DNA of 64,000 nt from Actinoalloteichus_B caeruleus (lineage in GTDB: Bacteria > Actinomycetota > Actinomycetes > Mycobacteriales > Pseudonocardiaceae), in assembly GCF_000718005.1 (NCBI RefSeq), contig NZ_JODV01000017.1. One strand, 5' to 3'. Below, in pieces: positions 51,542 through 59,843 of this stretch (positions within the stretch are counted from its first letter, which is position 1; each line of letters opens with the position of its first letter). The translations under genes and the position numbers were made by a program. The notes under the pieces are model-generated. The model saw only the letters and a program-made list of their open reading frames with translations. It was not told where the DNA came from and made no database searches.

Positions 51542-53227
51542 GTGACCCCACCCGTGACAGGCCGTCCAGGACGGGACAGGAAGGCGACGCGGTACGAGGC
51601 CCCGCCCGGGTACCCGGACACCGGTCATCTCCGCCAGCGGCCCCGGGTCGCGGTGGTGGGTGGCGGGATCGCCGGCCTGGCCGCAGCGGCCGCGCTGTCC
51701 GAACGCGGTGTCGAGGTGCGGCTGCTGGAACGGGAACCCCAGCTGGGGGGCCGGGTCGCCGGCTGGACCACCACGCTGGCGGACGGTTCGGTCGCCGGCA
51801 TGAACCGGGGCTTCCACGCGTTCTTCCGCCAGTACTACAACCTGCGGGGGCTCCTGCGCCGGGCCGACCCCGCGCTGGCGCGGCTGCGCCCGGTCGAGGA
51901 CTACCCGCTGCTCCACCGGGAGGGGTTCCGCGACAGCTTCGCCCGGTTGCCCAGGACCCCGCCGTGGAACGCCCTGGCGTTCGTGGCCCACAGCCCCAGC
52001 TTCACCTTCGGTGACCTGGCGCGGTTGGGCACCAGGGCCGCGATACCGCTGGGCCAGGTGCGGGTGCCCCGCACCTACGGGCAGTTGGACGACCTGGACG
52101 CCGACGCCTTCCTCGCCCAGATCCGCTTCCCCAGGAGGGCGCGGCACCTGGCGTTCGAGGTCTTCTCGCGGAGCTTCTTCGCCGAGCCGACCCAGCTGTC
52201 GGCGGCCGAACTGGCCACCATGTTCCACATCTACTTCCTGGGATCCAGCGAGGGCCTGGTGTTCGACGTCGCCGACGACTGCTTCTCGCGAGCGCTGTGG
52301 GACCCGCTCGCGGCGCACCTGCGCCGGTGCGGGGCCTCGGTCCGCACCGGGACCTCGGTGGAGCGGGTGGAACGGGGCGGCACCCGGCGGTGGGCGGTCG
52401 TCCACCGCACGGGCACGGAACCGCCGGAAAGGACCGAGGTCGACGGGGTCGTCCTCGCGCTCGACGTGCGGGGCCTTCGCGCGGTCGTCGACTCGTCCCC
52501 CGACCTGGGAGACGACGACTGGCGGCGGCGCGTCGGGCGGTTGCGGACCGCGCCCCCCTTCCTCGTCTCCCGCTTCTGGCTGGACCGCCCGGTCCACCCG
52601 GCCCGGGCACCGTTCCTGTGCACCAGCGGTTTCGGGTGCCTGGACAACATCAGCGTGCTCGAACGCTACGAACGCACCGCCAGGGACTGGTCCCGCCGCA
52701 CCGGTGGCTCGGTGGTGGAACTGCACTCCTACGCTCTGCGGGGCGAGCCCGACGTCGAGCGGCTCAGGCAGGGCGTGCTCGGCGAGCTCCGACGGGTCTA
52801 CCCGGAGACCGGGGCGGCGGGCGTGGTGGACGAACGCCACGAGATCCGGGACGACTGCCCCCTGTTCCCCCCGGGTGGCTTCACGGACCGGCCACCGGTG
52901 CGCACCCCGGACCCGTTCGTGACCGTGGCGGGGGACCTCACCCGGGTCGACCTGCCGGTCGCGCTCATGGAGCGGGCAGCCACCAGCGGGTTCATGGCGG
53001 CGAACGTGCTGCTCGGCGAATGGGGTGTTCACGGCCACGACCTGTGGAGCGTCCCCCAGGGGGGCCGGTGGCCCCTGCTCGACCGCCTGGAGTACGTGCG
53101 TCCCGCGCCGCGACGGCACCGGACCGCCGCGCCCGCCAGGGCGGAGGTCGCACGGGACGCGGCGGTGCCGGTGCGGGAGGTTCCCGCCGGTCAACCGGGC
53201 CAACGGCCGGTGGAACGCAGCTCGTAG
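51542..53227 (+). CDS. crtU: CrtU-like FAD-dependent carotenoid desaturase/methyltransferase
   Basis: A 561-residue FAD protein of the CrtU/isorenieratene synthase type, which in relatives converts beta-ionone rings to aromatic phi-rings. Motifs: VAVVGGGIAGLAAAAALSERG followed by LEREPQLGGRVAGW, given by their ends as VAVVGGGIAG...LGGRVAG, and the subgroup signature MNRGFHAFFRQYYNLRGLLRR. The C-terminal FAD motif is TVAGDLTRVDLPVALMERA. The GTG at 51542 has GGAGG 6 bases upstream and is preferred over ATG 51515. It lies 55 bases after crtB. No lycopene cyclase (crtY) is in the window, so ring formation must be encoded elsewhere, or this enzyme does another oxidation. The C-terminus overlaps the convergent Rieske gene by 37 bases. 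Confidence 0.85.
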   Translation: MTPPVTGRPGRDRKATRYEAPPGYPDTGHLRQRPRVAVVGGGIAGLAAAAALSERGVEVRLLEREPQLGGRVAGWTTTLADGSVAGMNRGFHAFFRQYYNLRGLLRRADPALARLRPVEDYPLLHREGFRDSFARLPRTPPWNALAFVAHSPSFTFGDLARLGTRAAIPLGQVRVPRTYGQLDDLDADAFLAQIRFPRRARHLAFEVFSRSFFAEPTQLSAAELATMFHIYFLGSSEGLVFDVADDCFSRALWDPLAAHLRRCGASVRTGTSVERVERGGTRRWAVVHRTGTEPPERTEVDGVVLALDVRGLRAVVDSSPDLGDDDWRRRVGRLRTAPPFLVSRFWLDRPVHPARAPFLCTSGFGCLDNISVLERYERTARDWSRRTGGSVVELHSYALRGEPDVERLRQGVLGELRRVYPETGAAGVVDERHEIRDDCPLFPPGGFTDRPPVRTPDPFVTVAGDLTRVDLPVALMERAATSGFMAANVLLGEWGVHGHDLWSVPQGGRWPLLDRLEYVRPAPRRHRTAAPARAEVARDAAVPVREVPAGQPGQRPVERSS

Positions 53228-54234
53228 CGGCGTTCGGCGTAGTCCATGTCGTCCCGCCACAGCCGACGCGCCGTCATGTTCATGAGTGGGCGGACGAGCG
53301 GGGTGAGGCGGCGCGCCACCGCGAAGCCCCGCCGGTCCGAGCTGGCCACCGTCGCCTCGATCACCGCCGTCCTCGGGTGACCGGCGCCGTCCGGTGCCCA
53401 GGGCGTGGCATGCGTCTCCACGACGCTGCCCCTCCCCTCCCCCTCGGTGATCCGCATGACGATGGTCCTCGGTCCCGGGCAGGTGAAGGTGGCCTTGACC
53501 GGTACGCCGATCTGCCGGGACAACCGGAACGACACCTCCACGTCGAACCGGTCGGACTCCGGGTCCTCCGGGTCGGCGTCGACGGGGGCGTCGAGCACCC
53601 GCAGGTTCGCGAAGGAGTACGGGTGGAACCACGCCCCGTGCCACGGGTCGAGCCGGTTGGCGATCACGTCCTGTGGTTCGCAGCGGCCCACCACCGTGGT
53701 GACGGCGGCGATCGCGCCGGCCGCCGGGGGCCGGCGGGGGACGACGGGTTCCGGGAGCGGAGCCTCACCGCCCACCTCGTCGAGGCGGACCCAGGCGAGC
53801 ACCCCGTCGTCGTGGGCCGGGTAGGGCTGCCAGCCGGGCGCTCCGCCCGCGCCCAACCGCAGGCCGTGCCACCGGCACACCAGTTCCCCGCAGTGCACGA
53901 CCGCTTCGGACAGCGGAGCGCCCAGGTGGGGGCAGGTACCGGGACCGGCGCGCAACCGCCCGTCCTGGGTTCGCCAGCAGACGACCTCCACCCCGCCGAT
54001 CGTCCGGCCCAGCGGAGCGCCACCGAGGGCGATCTCCCGGCTCGCGCCGAGCACGAACCAGTTGCCCGAGGGCCGGGCGAGCGCCCGTTTCAGCGCGGAC
54101 TCGATCACCGAGGGCCTGGCGCCGCGCCACGTGCCCTCCTGCTCGGCCCACCTGGGGGCGCGCAGACGGCGGAGGGGGATTCTGGACAGCCACGACCCGG
54201 CTCGCGGCGACGTACCGACCACGACAGTGTTCAC
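53191..54234 (-). CDS. Rieske [2Fe-2S] protein, DUF5914-like, associated with carotenoid genes
   Basis: About 347 residues with an N-terminal Rieske domain: the ligand pairs are CPHLG (Cys-His) and CRWHG (Cys-His), spaced about 17 residues apart. The following half, with RLDPWHGAWFHPYSFANLRV, resembles DUF5914, a partner of Rieske domains found next to CrtU-type genes in actinomycete carotenoid clusters. Non-heme iron ligands of classic Rieske oxygenases are not clear to me. It may carry electrons or oxidise carotenoid rings. The start is uncertain: GTGs at 54243, 54234 and 54222 are in frame, and none has a strong site. It is convergent with crtU (37-base overlap). Confidence 0.8.
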   Translation of the reverse strand: MNTVVVGTSPRAGSWLSRIPLRRLRAPRWAEQEGTWRGARPSVIESALKRALARPSGNWFVLGASREIALGGAPLGRTIGGVEVVCWRTQDGRLRAGPGTCPHLGAPLSEAVVHCGELVCRWHGLRLGAGGAPGWQPYPAHDDGVLAWVRLDEVGGEAPLPEPVVPRRPPAAGAIAAVTTVVGRCEPQDVIANRLDPWHGAWFHPYSFANLRVLDAPVDADPEDPESDRFDVEVSFRLSRQIGVPVKATFTCPGPRTIVMRITEGEGRGSVVETHATPWAPDGAGHPRTAVIEATVASSDRRGFAVARRLTPLVRPLMNMTARRLWRDDMDYAERRYELRSTGRWPG

Positions 54235-54258
54235 CTCGTTCACCTGGGGAGATCTGGC

Positions 54259-54276
54259 CCCCGGTGTCCACCGGGG
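54259..54276. repeat. Inverted repeat upstream of the Rieske gene
   Basis: CCCCGGTGTCCACCGGGG is an 8-bp inverted repeat with a 2-base centre, 16 to 25 bases before the candidate Rieske starts. It could be an operator or part of the terminator of the upstream photolyase gene. Confidence 0.4.
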
Positions 54277-54413
54277 ACCCGGCCGACTCGACTGTAGGCG
54301 CGTCCGGATCTTCCCGCGCTTCTCGACCTCCCGCCGGGTGAGCACCCCCGGGTGATCCCGGTCCGTGGCCGCCGTCTCCTCGGGCGGTGCCGGTCGGTGG
54401 CCGCCGGGGTAGC

Positions 54414-55772
54414 TCAGTCCTTGCCGCGCGCCGCGCGGAACCGCCGGGCGGCGTCCATCAGGTCGACCAGGGGTGGGGGGTAGTCGCGACGCCGCAGTTC
54501 CTCCTCGCCCAACCGCCAGGGCTCGTGCATCTCGGGAGGTGCCAGGTCCGCGAGCTCGGGCACGTACCGGCGGACGTAGGCGCCGTCCGGGTCGTACCGC
54601 TCGGCCTGGCGGGTCGGGTTCAGCACGCGGTTGGGGCGCGTGTCGGTGCCGGTACCCGCCACCCACTGCCAGTTCATGTTGTTGTTGGCGATGTCCCCGT
54701 CGACGAGGAGCCGGAGGAAGTGCCGTGCGCCCTCCCTCCAGTCCAGGTAGAGCGACTTGGTGAGGAAACTGGCGGTGACCAGACGAGCCCGGTTGTGCAT
54801 CCACCCCTCGGTGGCCAGCTGCCGCATGCCCGCGTCGACGAGGGGAACTCCGGTGCGCCCGTCCCGCCAGGCGGCCAGCTCCTCGTGGTCGGTGCGCCAG
54901 TGGTCGTTCCGGGTGCGGTAGTCGTTCCAGGCCGATCCGGGGCGCGCGGCGAGGACCTGGTGGTGGAAGTCCCGCCAGGCCAGCTGCCGGAGGAACGCCC
55001 GCTCGCCGTCCGACTCCCCGACCCGCTGGGCGATCTCGGTGGGGGACACGCAGCCGAAGTGGAGGTAGGCCGACAGCCGGGACGTCCCGTCGCGCGCCAA
55101 CCGGTCCTGGTCGCTGGCGTAGTGGTGGACCCCGTCGTCCAGCCAGTCGTCCAGCAGGCGACGGCCCTCCGACTCCCCACCCGTGGGCAGGGAGGGCGAG
55201 ACGTCTCCGTCGACGAGGTCCGCCCTCCCCGGGATGCCACCCGGTCGCAGCGGGGGGAGTCGGAGCGCCTTCGGCGCGGGGTGGAGACCGCGGGTGTGGT
55301 GCTCCCGCCAGTGCCGGAAGTAGGGGGTGAACACCGCGAAGTGGTCACGGCTCTGGGGTGCCAGCTCACCGGGGGCCGCGACGGTGACGACGGTGTCGTG
55401 CACGACGAGTTCACGGCCGGCCCCCGACAGGGCCTTGGACAGGCGACGCGCCCGACCGGTCGCGTAGGCGCTGACGTCCGCCGCGACGTGCACCGTGGCG
55501 GCGTCGAACCGCTCGGCCAGCCCGACCACCTCCCGGACCGGGTCGCCCCGGGTGATGAGCAGGTCGCCACCGAGCTCCCGGAGCTCGCGTCGGAGGTCCC
55601 GCAGGCAGTCCAGCAGGAAGGCGACCCGGTTCGGGCTCCGGTGACCTCCTCGGAGGATCACGTCGTCGAGCACGAAGACGGGTACCGCGTGGTCGGCCGA
55701 GGCCGCGGCGCCCAGCACCGGGTTGTCATGCACGCGGAGATCACGGGTGAGGAGCGCGACGGCGGTGGGCAA
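54414..55772 (-). CDS. phr: Deoxyribodipyrimidine photolyase (class I)
   Basis: A 452-residue cryptochrome/photolyase family flavoprotein that repairs UV pyrimidine dimers using light. The N-terminal alpha/beta antenna domain starts ALLTRDLRVHDNPVL; the FAD-binding domain carries GWMHNRARLVTASFLTKSL, WREGARHFLRLLVDGD, NNNMNWQWVAGTGTDTRPN and the end of the site, VRRYVPELADL. Length fits the class. Its start is TTG 55772 with GGAGG 4 bases upstream; a frame to 56009 overlaps the liv terminator and is rejected. Photolyase genes are frequently found with carotenoid genes in actinomycetes, giving light protection. It reads toward the Rieske gene. Confidence 0.93.
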   Translation of the reverse strand: MPTAVALLTRDLRVHDNPVLGAAASADHAVPVFVLDDVILRGGHRSPNRVAFLLDCLRDLRRELRELGGDLLITRGDPVREVVGLAERFDAATVHVAADVSAYATGRARRLSKALSGAGRELVVHDTVVTVAAPGELAPQSRDHFAVFTPYFRHWREHHTRGLHPAPKALRLPPLRPGGIPGRADLVDGDVSPSLPTGGESEGRRLLDDWLDDGVHHYASDQDRLARDGTSRLSAYLHFGCVSPTEIAQRVGESDGERAFLRQLAWRDFHHQVLAARPGSAWNDYRTRNDHWRTDHEELAAWRDGRTGVPLVDAGMRQLATEGWMHNRARLVTASFLTKSLYLDWREGARHFLRLLVDGDIANNNMNWQWVAGTGTDTRPNRVLNPTRQAERYDPDGAYVRRYVPELADLAPPEMHEPWRLGEEELRRRDYPPPLVDLMDAARRFRAARGKD

Positions 55773-55888
55773 GGATCCTCCAGGCGACGGGGGCCCGACC
55801 GGCGGGCCGGGACGTTCCGCCAGCCTGTCGGTCGGTCTCCCCGCCGGCCAGGCAGGGGCGCCGGGCCACGGCTGTTTCACCCGGAGGT

Positions 55889-55921
55889 GTGAGGCGGGAC
55901 GTGGGGCACGACCCGCCTCAC
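55889..55921. terminator. Strong hairpin terminator after the liv operon
   Basis: GTGAGGCGGG (55889-55898) pairs perfectly with CCCGCCTCAC (55912-55921), and an inner CGTG/CACG stem with a GGG loop follows an A-A mismatch. It starts 8 bases past the stop of livF (55930) on the leftward strand and separates the liv operon from the photolyase gene. Confidence 0.8.
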
Positions 55922-55929
55922 GGCGTCGG

Positions 55930-56643
55930 TCAGCCGACGCCCAGGTAGGCGTCCTTGATGCTCGGGTCGGCGAGGAGTTCCGCCCCGGTGCCCGTCCTGG
56001 TGATCTCACCGGCGTCGAGGATGTACGCGCGGTGCGCCCGGCTGAGGGCCTGCTGCGCGTTCTGTTCCACGAGCAGGACGGTGGTCCCCTGTTCGTTGAT
56101 CTCCGTGATGATGCGGAAGATCTGCTGGATGAACTGCGGGGCGAGCCCCATCGACGGTTCGTCGAGCAACAGCAGCCTGGGTCGGGCCATCAACGCGCGG
56201 CCGAGCGCCAACATCTGCTGCTCGCCCCCGGACATGGTGCCGCCGACCTGCGTGCGGCGTTCCTCGAGCCGGGGGAACAGGCTGAACACGCGCTCGTAGT
56301 CCTCGGCGATCGCCGCGCGGTCCTTGCGGGTGTAGCAGCCCATGTCCAGGTTCTCCTGGACCGTCATGCCGGGGAAGATCGCCCGTCCCTCCGGGGACTG
56401 GCAGATCCCCCGCACCACCCGCAGGTCGGCGCGGAGGCGGGTGATGTCGTCGCCCTCGAAGGTGATGCTGCCGGAGGTGACCGGCAGCAGACCGGAGACG
56501 GTCCGCATGGTGGTGGTCTTGCCCGCTCCGTTGGCCCCGATGAGGGTGACCACCTCCCCCTCCTCCACGGTGAGGGAGAGACCGCTCAGCGCGCGGATCC
56601 GTCCGTAGTGCACGGACACGTCGGAGATCTCAAGCAACGTCAT
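55930..56643 (-). CDS. livF: Branched-chain amino acid ABC transporter ATP-binding protein LivF-like
   Basis: A 237-residue ABC ATPase, one of the two nucleotide-binding subunits. Walker A is GANGAGKTT, the signature MSGGEQQ, Walker B LLLLDEPSMG and the switch His lies in LLVEQN. This matches the LivF type (about 235 residues, VHYGRIRALSGL start). It powers uptake of branched-chain or similar amino acids through LivHM. It overlaps livG by 14 bases and is last in the livK-H-M-G-F operon, followed by a terminator. Substrate may differ in actinomycetes (amides, urea or short peptides). Confidence 0.92.
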   Translation of the reverse strand: MTLLEISDVSVHYGRIRALSGLSLTVEEGEVVTLIGANGAGKTTTMRTVSGLLPVTSGSITFEGDDITRLRADLRVVRGICQSPEGRAIFPGMTVQENLDMGCYTRKDRAAIAEDYERVFSLFPRLEERRTQVGGTMSGGEQQMLALGRALMARPRLLLLDEPSMGLAPQFIQQIFRIITEINEQGTTVLLVEQNAQQALSRAHRAYILDAGEITRTGTGAELLADPSIKDAYLGVG

Positions 56644-57583
56644 CGTCAGGAACCCCCAGGTAGGCGGCGATGACCGAGGGGTCCTCCCGGACCTCGGCGG
56701 GGCGACCGTCGGCGATCTTCTTGCCGAACTCGAGCACGACCAGCCGGTCCGTGACGCCCATGACCAGTTTCATGTCGTGGTCGATGAGCAGCACGGTGTA
56801 CCCGTCGTCCCGGATCTCGCGGATGAGCCCCATGAGCTCCTCCTTCTCCGCCGGGTTGAACCCGGCGGCCGGCTCGTCGAGGCACAGGAGCTTCGGCTCG
56901 GTGGCCAGCGCCCTGGCGATCTCCAGGCGCCGCTGGTAGCCGTAGGGCAGGTTCTTCGCCTTGTCGGCGGCCCGGTCGGCGATGCCGACGAACTCCAGCA
57001 ACGCCATCGCCCGCTCGACGCCCTCGCGTTCCTCCCGGTGGTGGCGGGGCAACCGGAGCAGCGCGCCGAGCACGCCGGTGCGGTGGCGGGCGTCGGTGCC
57101 CACGACCACGTTCTCCAGCGCGGTCATCTCGCCGAAGAGCCTGATGTTCTGGAAGGTCCTGGCGATGCCTCGCCGGGTGATCTGCGACTTCTTGAGCCGC
57201 CCCAGGGGCCGGCCCTCGAGCAGCACGTCCCCCGAGGAGGGGCGGTAGACGCCGGTCATCGCGTTGAAGCAGGTGGTCTTGCCCGCCCCGTTCGGTCCGA
57301 TGAGGCCGAGGATCTCCCCGCGTCGGATGGAGAAGGACACCGAGTCGAGGGCGACGAGCCCGCCGAAGCTGAGGGTGACGTCCCTCATCTCGAGCAGGGT
57401 CTCGCCGACCTCGACCTCGATGTCCCGGTCCGGCGCGACGACGTCCGCCACTTCCGCCTCGTGCTCGGCCCGTTCCTCCGCGCTCATCCGCGCGACCTCA
57501 CCGACGAGACCGCCTGGCTGGTCGGTCCCGGGGTCGTCGAGGTGGTGACGCATCTCGGGTGTGGAACCGCTGGTGGTCGTCAT
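56630..57583 (-). CDS. livG: Branched-chain amino acid ABC transporter ATP-binding protein LivG-like
   Basis: A 317-residue ABC ATPase with a ~60-residue extra N-terminal part rich in Asp/Glu before the usual start (LEMRDVTLSFGGLVALDSV). Walker A is GPNGAGKTT, the signature region LPYGYQRRLEIARAL replaces the usual LSxGQ pattern, as is normal for LivG, and Walker B is LLCLDEPAAGF. The ATG at 57583 overlaps livM by 4 bases (ATGA) and the gene overlaps livF by 14 bases. The acidic N-terminal extension is not typical of E. coli LivG (about 255 residues); its role is unknown. Confidence 0.92.
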   Translation of the reverse strand: MTTTSGSTPEMRHHLDDPGTDQPGGLVGEVARMSAEERAEHEAEVADVVAPDRDIEVEVGETLLEMRDVTLSFGGLVALDSVSFSIRRGEILGLIGPNGAGKTTCFNAMTGVYRPSSGDVLLEGRPLGRLKKSQITRRGIARTFQNIRLFGEMTALENVVVGTDARHRTGVLGALLRLPRHHREEREGVERAMALLEFVGIADRAADKAKNLPYGYQRRLEIARALATEPKLLCLDEPAAGFNPAEKEELMGLIREIRDDGYTVLLIDHDMKLVMGVTDRLVVLEFGKKIADGRPAEVREDPSVIAAYLGVPDDDVA

Positions 57584-58731
57584 GCTCCCGTCCCCTTGCC
57601 CGAGTCCTTCATGGGGCTTTCCGTCGACACGGGCTCCGGTTTGCCCACCAGGCGTTTGTACGCCTGCCTTCCTCGTGCCAACAGCCGCTGGCGGGCGCCG
57701 AGCAGCCCCTGGGGGCGGAAGATCATCAGGACGATCAACGCGAGCCCGAAGATCAGGTAGCGGTACTCGGACACCACCTGGAACCGCTCCGGCGTGTAGG
57801 CGATGACGATGGCCCCCAGGATCACCCCGACCTTGTTGCCGGACCCGCCGAGGATGACCGCGGCGAGGAACAGCACCGAGGTGACCACGTCGAACCTGGC
57901 GTTGTTGACGAAGCCGAGCTGCCCCGCGTACAGGACGCCGGACAGGCCGCCGATGGCGGCGCCGATGACGAAGGCCCACACCTTGAAGCGGAAGGTGGGC
58001 ACCCCCATGATCTCGGCCGCGTCCTCGTCCTCCCGGATGGCCACCCACGCGCGGCCGACCCGGCTGCGTTCCAGGTTCCCGACGAGGATGAGCACGGCGA
58101 TGATGGCGGTGACGGTCAGCCAGTACCAGGGGATCCCGTCGCCCTGGGTGAAGATGCGGGTCCCGTCGGACCACTCCCCCGGCGGCCGTTCCAGGTTGCG
58201 GAAGCCCACGTTGCCCCGCAGCGCGGGGATGTTGTCGGCGAGCAGCCGGACGATCTCCCCGAAGCCGAGTGTCACGATCGCCAGGTAGTCACCGCGCAGC
58301 CGCAGTGTCGGTGTGCCGATGATGACACCGGACACCATCGTCACCGCGATGCCGACCACCACGACGAGCAGCCATGGGTACTCGGCGTAGAGTGCGGAGT
58401 CGCGGCTGGTCATGAGCGCCGCGACGTAGGCGCCGATCGCGAAGAAGCCGACGTAGCCCAGGTCGAGCAGGCCCGCCTGCCCGACGACGACGTTGAGCCC
58501 GATGGCGATCAGCACGATGCGGGCGGTGTTGAACAGGGCGAGCTCGAAGTCGGTGCCCGGTTCGGTGGTGATGGGGAAGAAGTTGAGGAACGGCATCAGG
58601 TAGACGAGCACCACCACCGGGATGATGATCGCCCACTGGTGGAACCGGCTCAGCCCGTTCCACCAGTCACGGATTCGTTGGCCGAACGGCACCTTCGTCG
58701 CGGTCCCGCTGCGGAAGTGGTGCGCGCTCAT
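57580..58731 (-). CDS. livM: Branched-chain amino acid ABC transporter permease LivM-like
   Basis: A 383-residue inner-membrane permease with about nine hydrophobic segments. The family hallmark GLNVVVGQAGLLDLGYVGFFAIGAY, given by its ends as GLNVVVGQAG...FFAIGAYV, and the cytoplasmic loop SRVGRAWVAIREDEDAAEIMGV are clear. It pairs with LivH to form the channel. It overlaps livH and livG by 4 bases each (ATGA). The ~35 residues after the last membrane segment carry a GKPEPVSTESPMKDSG tail, likely cytoplasmic. Confidence 0.93.
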   Translation of the reverse strand: MSAHHFRSGTATKVPFGQRIRDWWNGLSRFHQWAIIIPVVVLVYLMPFLNFFPITTEPGTDFELALFNTARIVLIAIGLNVVVGQAGLLDLGYVGFFAIGAYVAALMTSRDSALYAEYPWLLVVVVGIAVTMVSGVIIGTPTLRLRGDYLAIVTLGFGEIVRLLADNIPALRGNVGFRNLERPPGEWSDGTRIFTQGDGIPWYWLTVTAIIAVLILVGNLERSRVGRAWVAIREDEDAAEIMGVPTFRFKVWAFVIGAAIGGLSGVLYAGQLGFVNNARFDVVTSVLFLAAVILGGSGNKVGVILGAIVIAYTPERFQVVSEYRYLIFGLALIVLMIFRPQGLLGARQRLLARGRQAYKRLVGKPEPVSTESPMKDSGKGTGA

Positions 58732-59738
58732 ACCCGGGCCTTTCCTAGCGACTCACCGAGGATCCCGGTGGGGCGGAACATCAGGATCACGATCAGCACG
58801 ACGAAGGCCACCACGTCGCGCCACTGACCGCCCAACAGCGACTGGCCGTAGTTCTCGAAGACCCCGAGCAGGAAGCCACCGAGCAGCGCCCCGCGCAGGT
58901 TGCCGATGCCGCCCAGCACGGCCGCGGTGAAGGCCTTGATGCCCAGGAGGAAGCCACCGTTGTACACCACTCCCTGCGGGATCTGCATGATGTAGAACAG
59001 GGCCGCGGCTCCGGCGAGCAGCCCACCGATGATGAAGGTGAGCATGATGACGCGTTCCTTGTTGACGCCCATCAGGGTCGCCGTGTCCGGGTCCTGCGCG
59101 ACGGCGCGGATGCCCCGCCCCAGCCGCGTGCGGTTGATGAAGGAGTCGGCGATCAGCAGGAGCACCAGCGCGGCGAGGAACACGGTCAGCTGGATGTTCG
59201 TCACCGACACCCCGAACACCTCGAACAGGGGCCGCGGGGCGATCAGCTGGATCGCCAGCTCCGGGTTCGGGTTGCGCCACAGCATGATGGCCTGCTGGAT
59301 CGCGAAGGACGCGCCGACCGCGGTGATGAGGAAGACCAGGCGAGGCGCCTTCTTCCTGCGCAGTGGTCGGTAGGCCACCCGTTCGAGGGTGAGCGCGACG
59401 AGCCCCGAGCAGATCATCGCGACGGCCAGCGCCAGGATGAGGTTCACGATCGTCTCGACCAGTGGAGCCTGGGCGATGCCACCGGACTCGTAACCGAGGA
59501 ACTGGAAGGTGAAGTAGGCGCCGAACGCGCCCACGATGAAGACCTCGGAGTGCGCGAAGTTGATGAGTTTGAGCACTCCGTACACCAGGGTGTAGCCGAC
59601 AGCGACCAGGGAGTAGATGCTGCCGTAGGCGAGGCCGTTCACCGTGTTGTACCAGAACTGGTCGACCAGGCGACCGATGTCGAAGCTGATCCAGTCCACG
59701 CCACCCTGAGCGAGGACCGTCGGAAGGTTGCCGATCAC
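58728..59738 (-). CDS. livH: Branched-chain amino acid ABC transporter permease LivH-like
   Basis: A 336-residue membrane permease. The hallmark NGLAYGSIYSLVAVGYTLVYGVLKLINFAHSE, given by its ends as NGLAYGSIYSL...KLINFAHSEVF, is the LivH signature, and the cytoplasmic loop TRLGRGIRAVAQDPDTATLMGV is typical. The GTG at 59738 has no strong ribosome site, but about 40 residues before the signature fit the family. It overlaps livM by 4 bases. The binding-protein gene lies about 105 bases upstream on the same strand. Confidence 0.92.
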   Translation of the reverse strand: MIGNLPTVLAQGGVDWISFDIGRLVDQFWYNTVNGLAYGSIYSLVAVGYTLVYGVLKLINFAHSEVFIVGAFGAYFTFQFLGYESGGIAQAPLVETIVNLILALAVAMICSGLVALTLERVAYRPLRRKKAPRLVFLITAVGASFAIQQAIMLWRNPNPELAIQLIAPRPLFEVFGVSVTNIQLTVFLAALVLLLIADSFINRTRLGRGIRAVAQDPDTATLMGVNKERVIMLTFIIGGLLAGAAALFYIMQIPQGVVYNGGFLLGIKAFTAAVLGGIGNLRGALLGGFLLGVFENYGQSLLGGQWRDVVAFVVLIVILMFRPTGILGESLGKARV

Positions 59739-59843
59739 TCAGATACTCGTTTCTCGCGAGATCGCCGGTTCACCGTCAGTCGGCCGGGCAGGCGAGGTAC
59801 GGCCAACGCGCGGCGCGCGCTGGCCGTCCGCCGCTGGCGCCGC

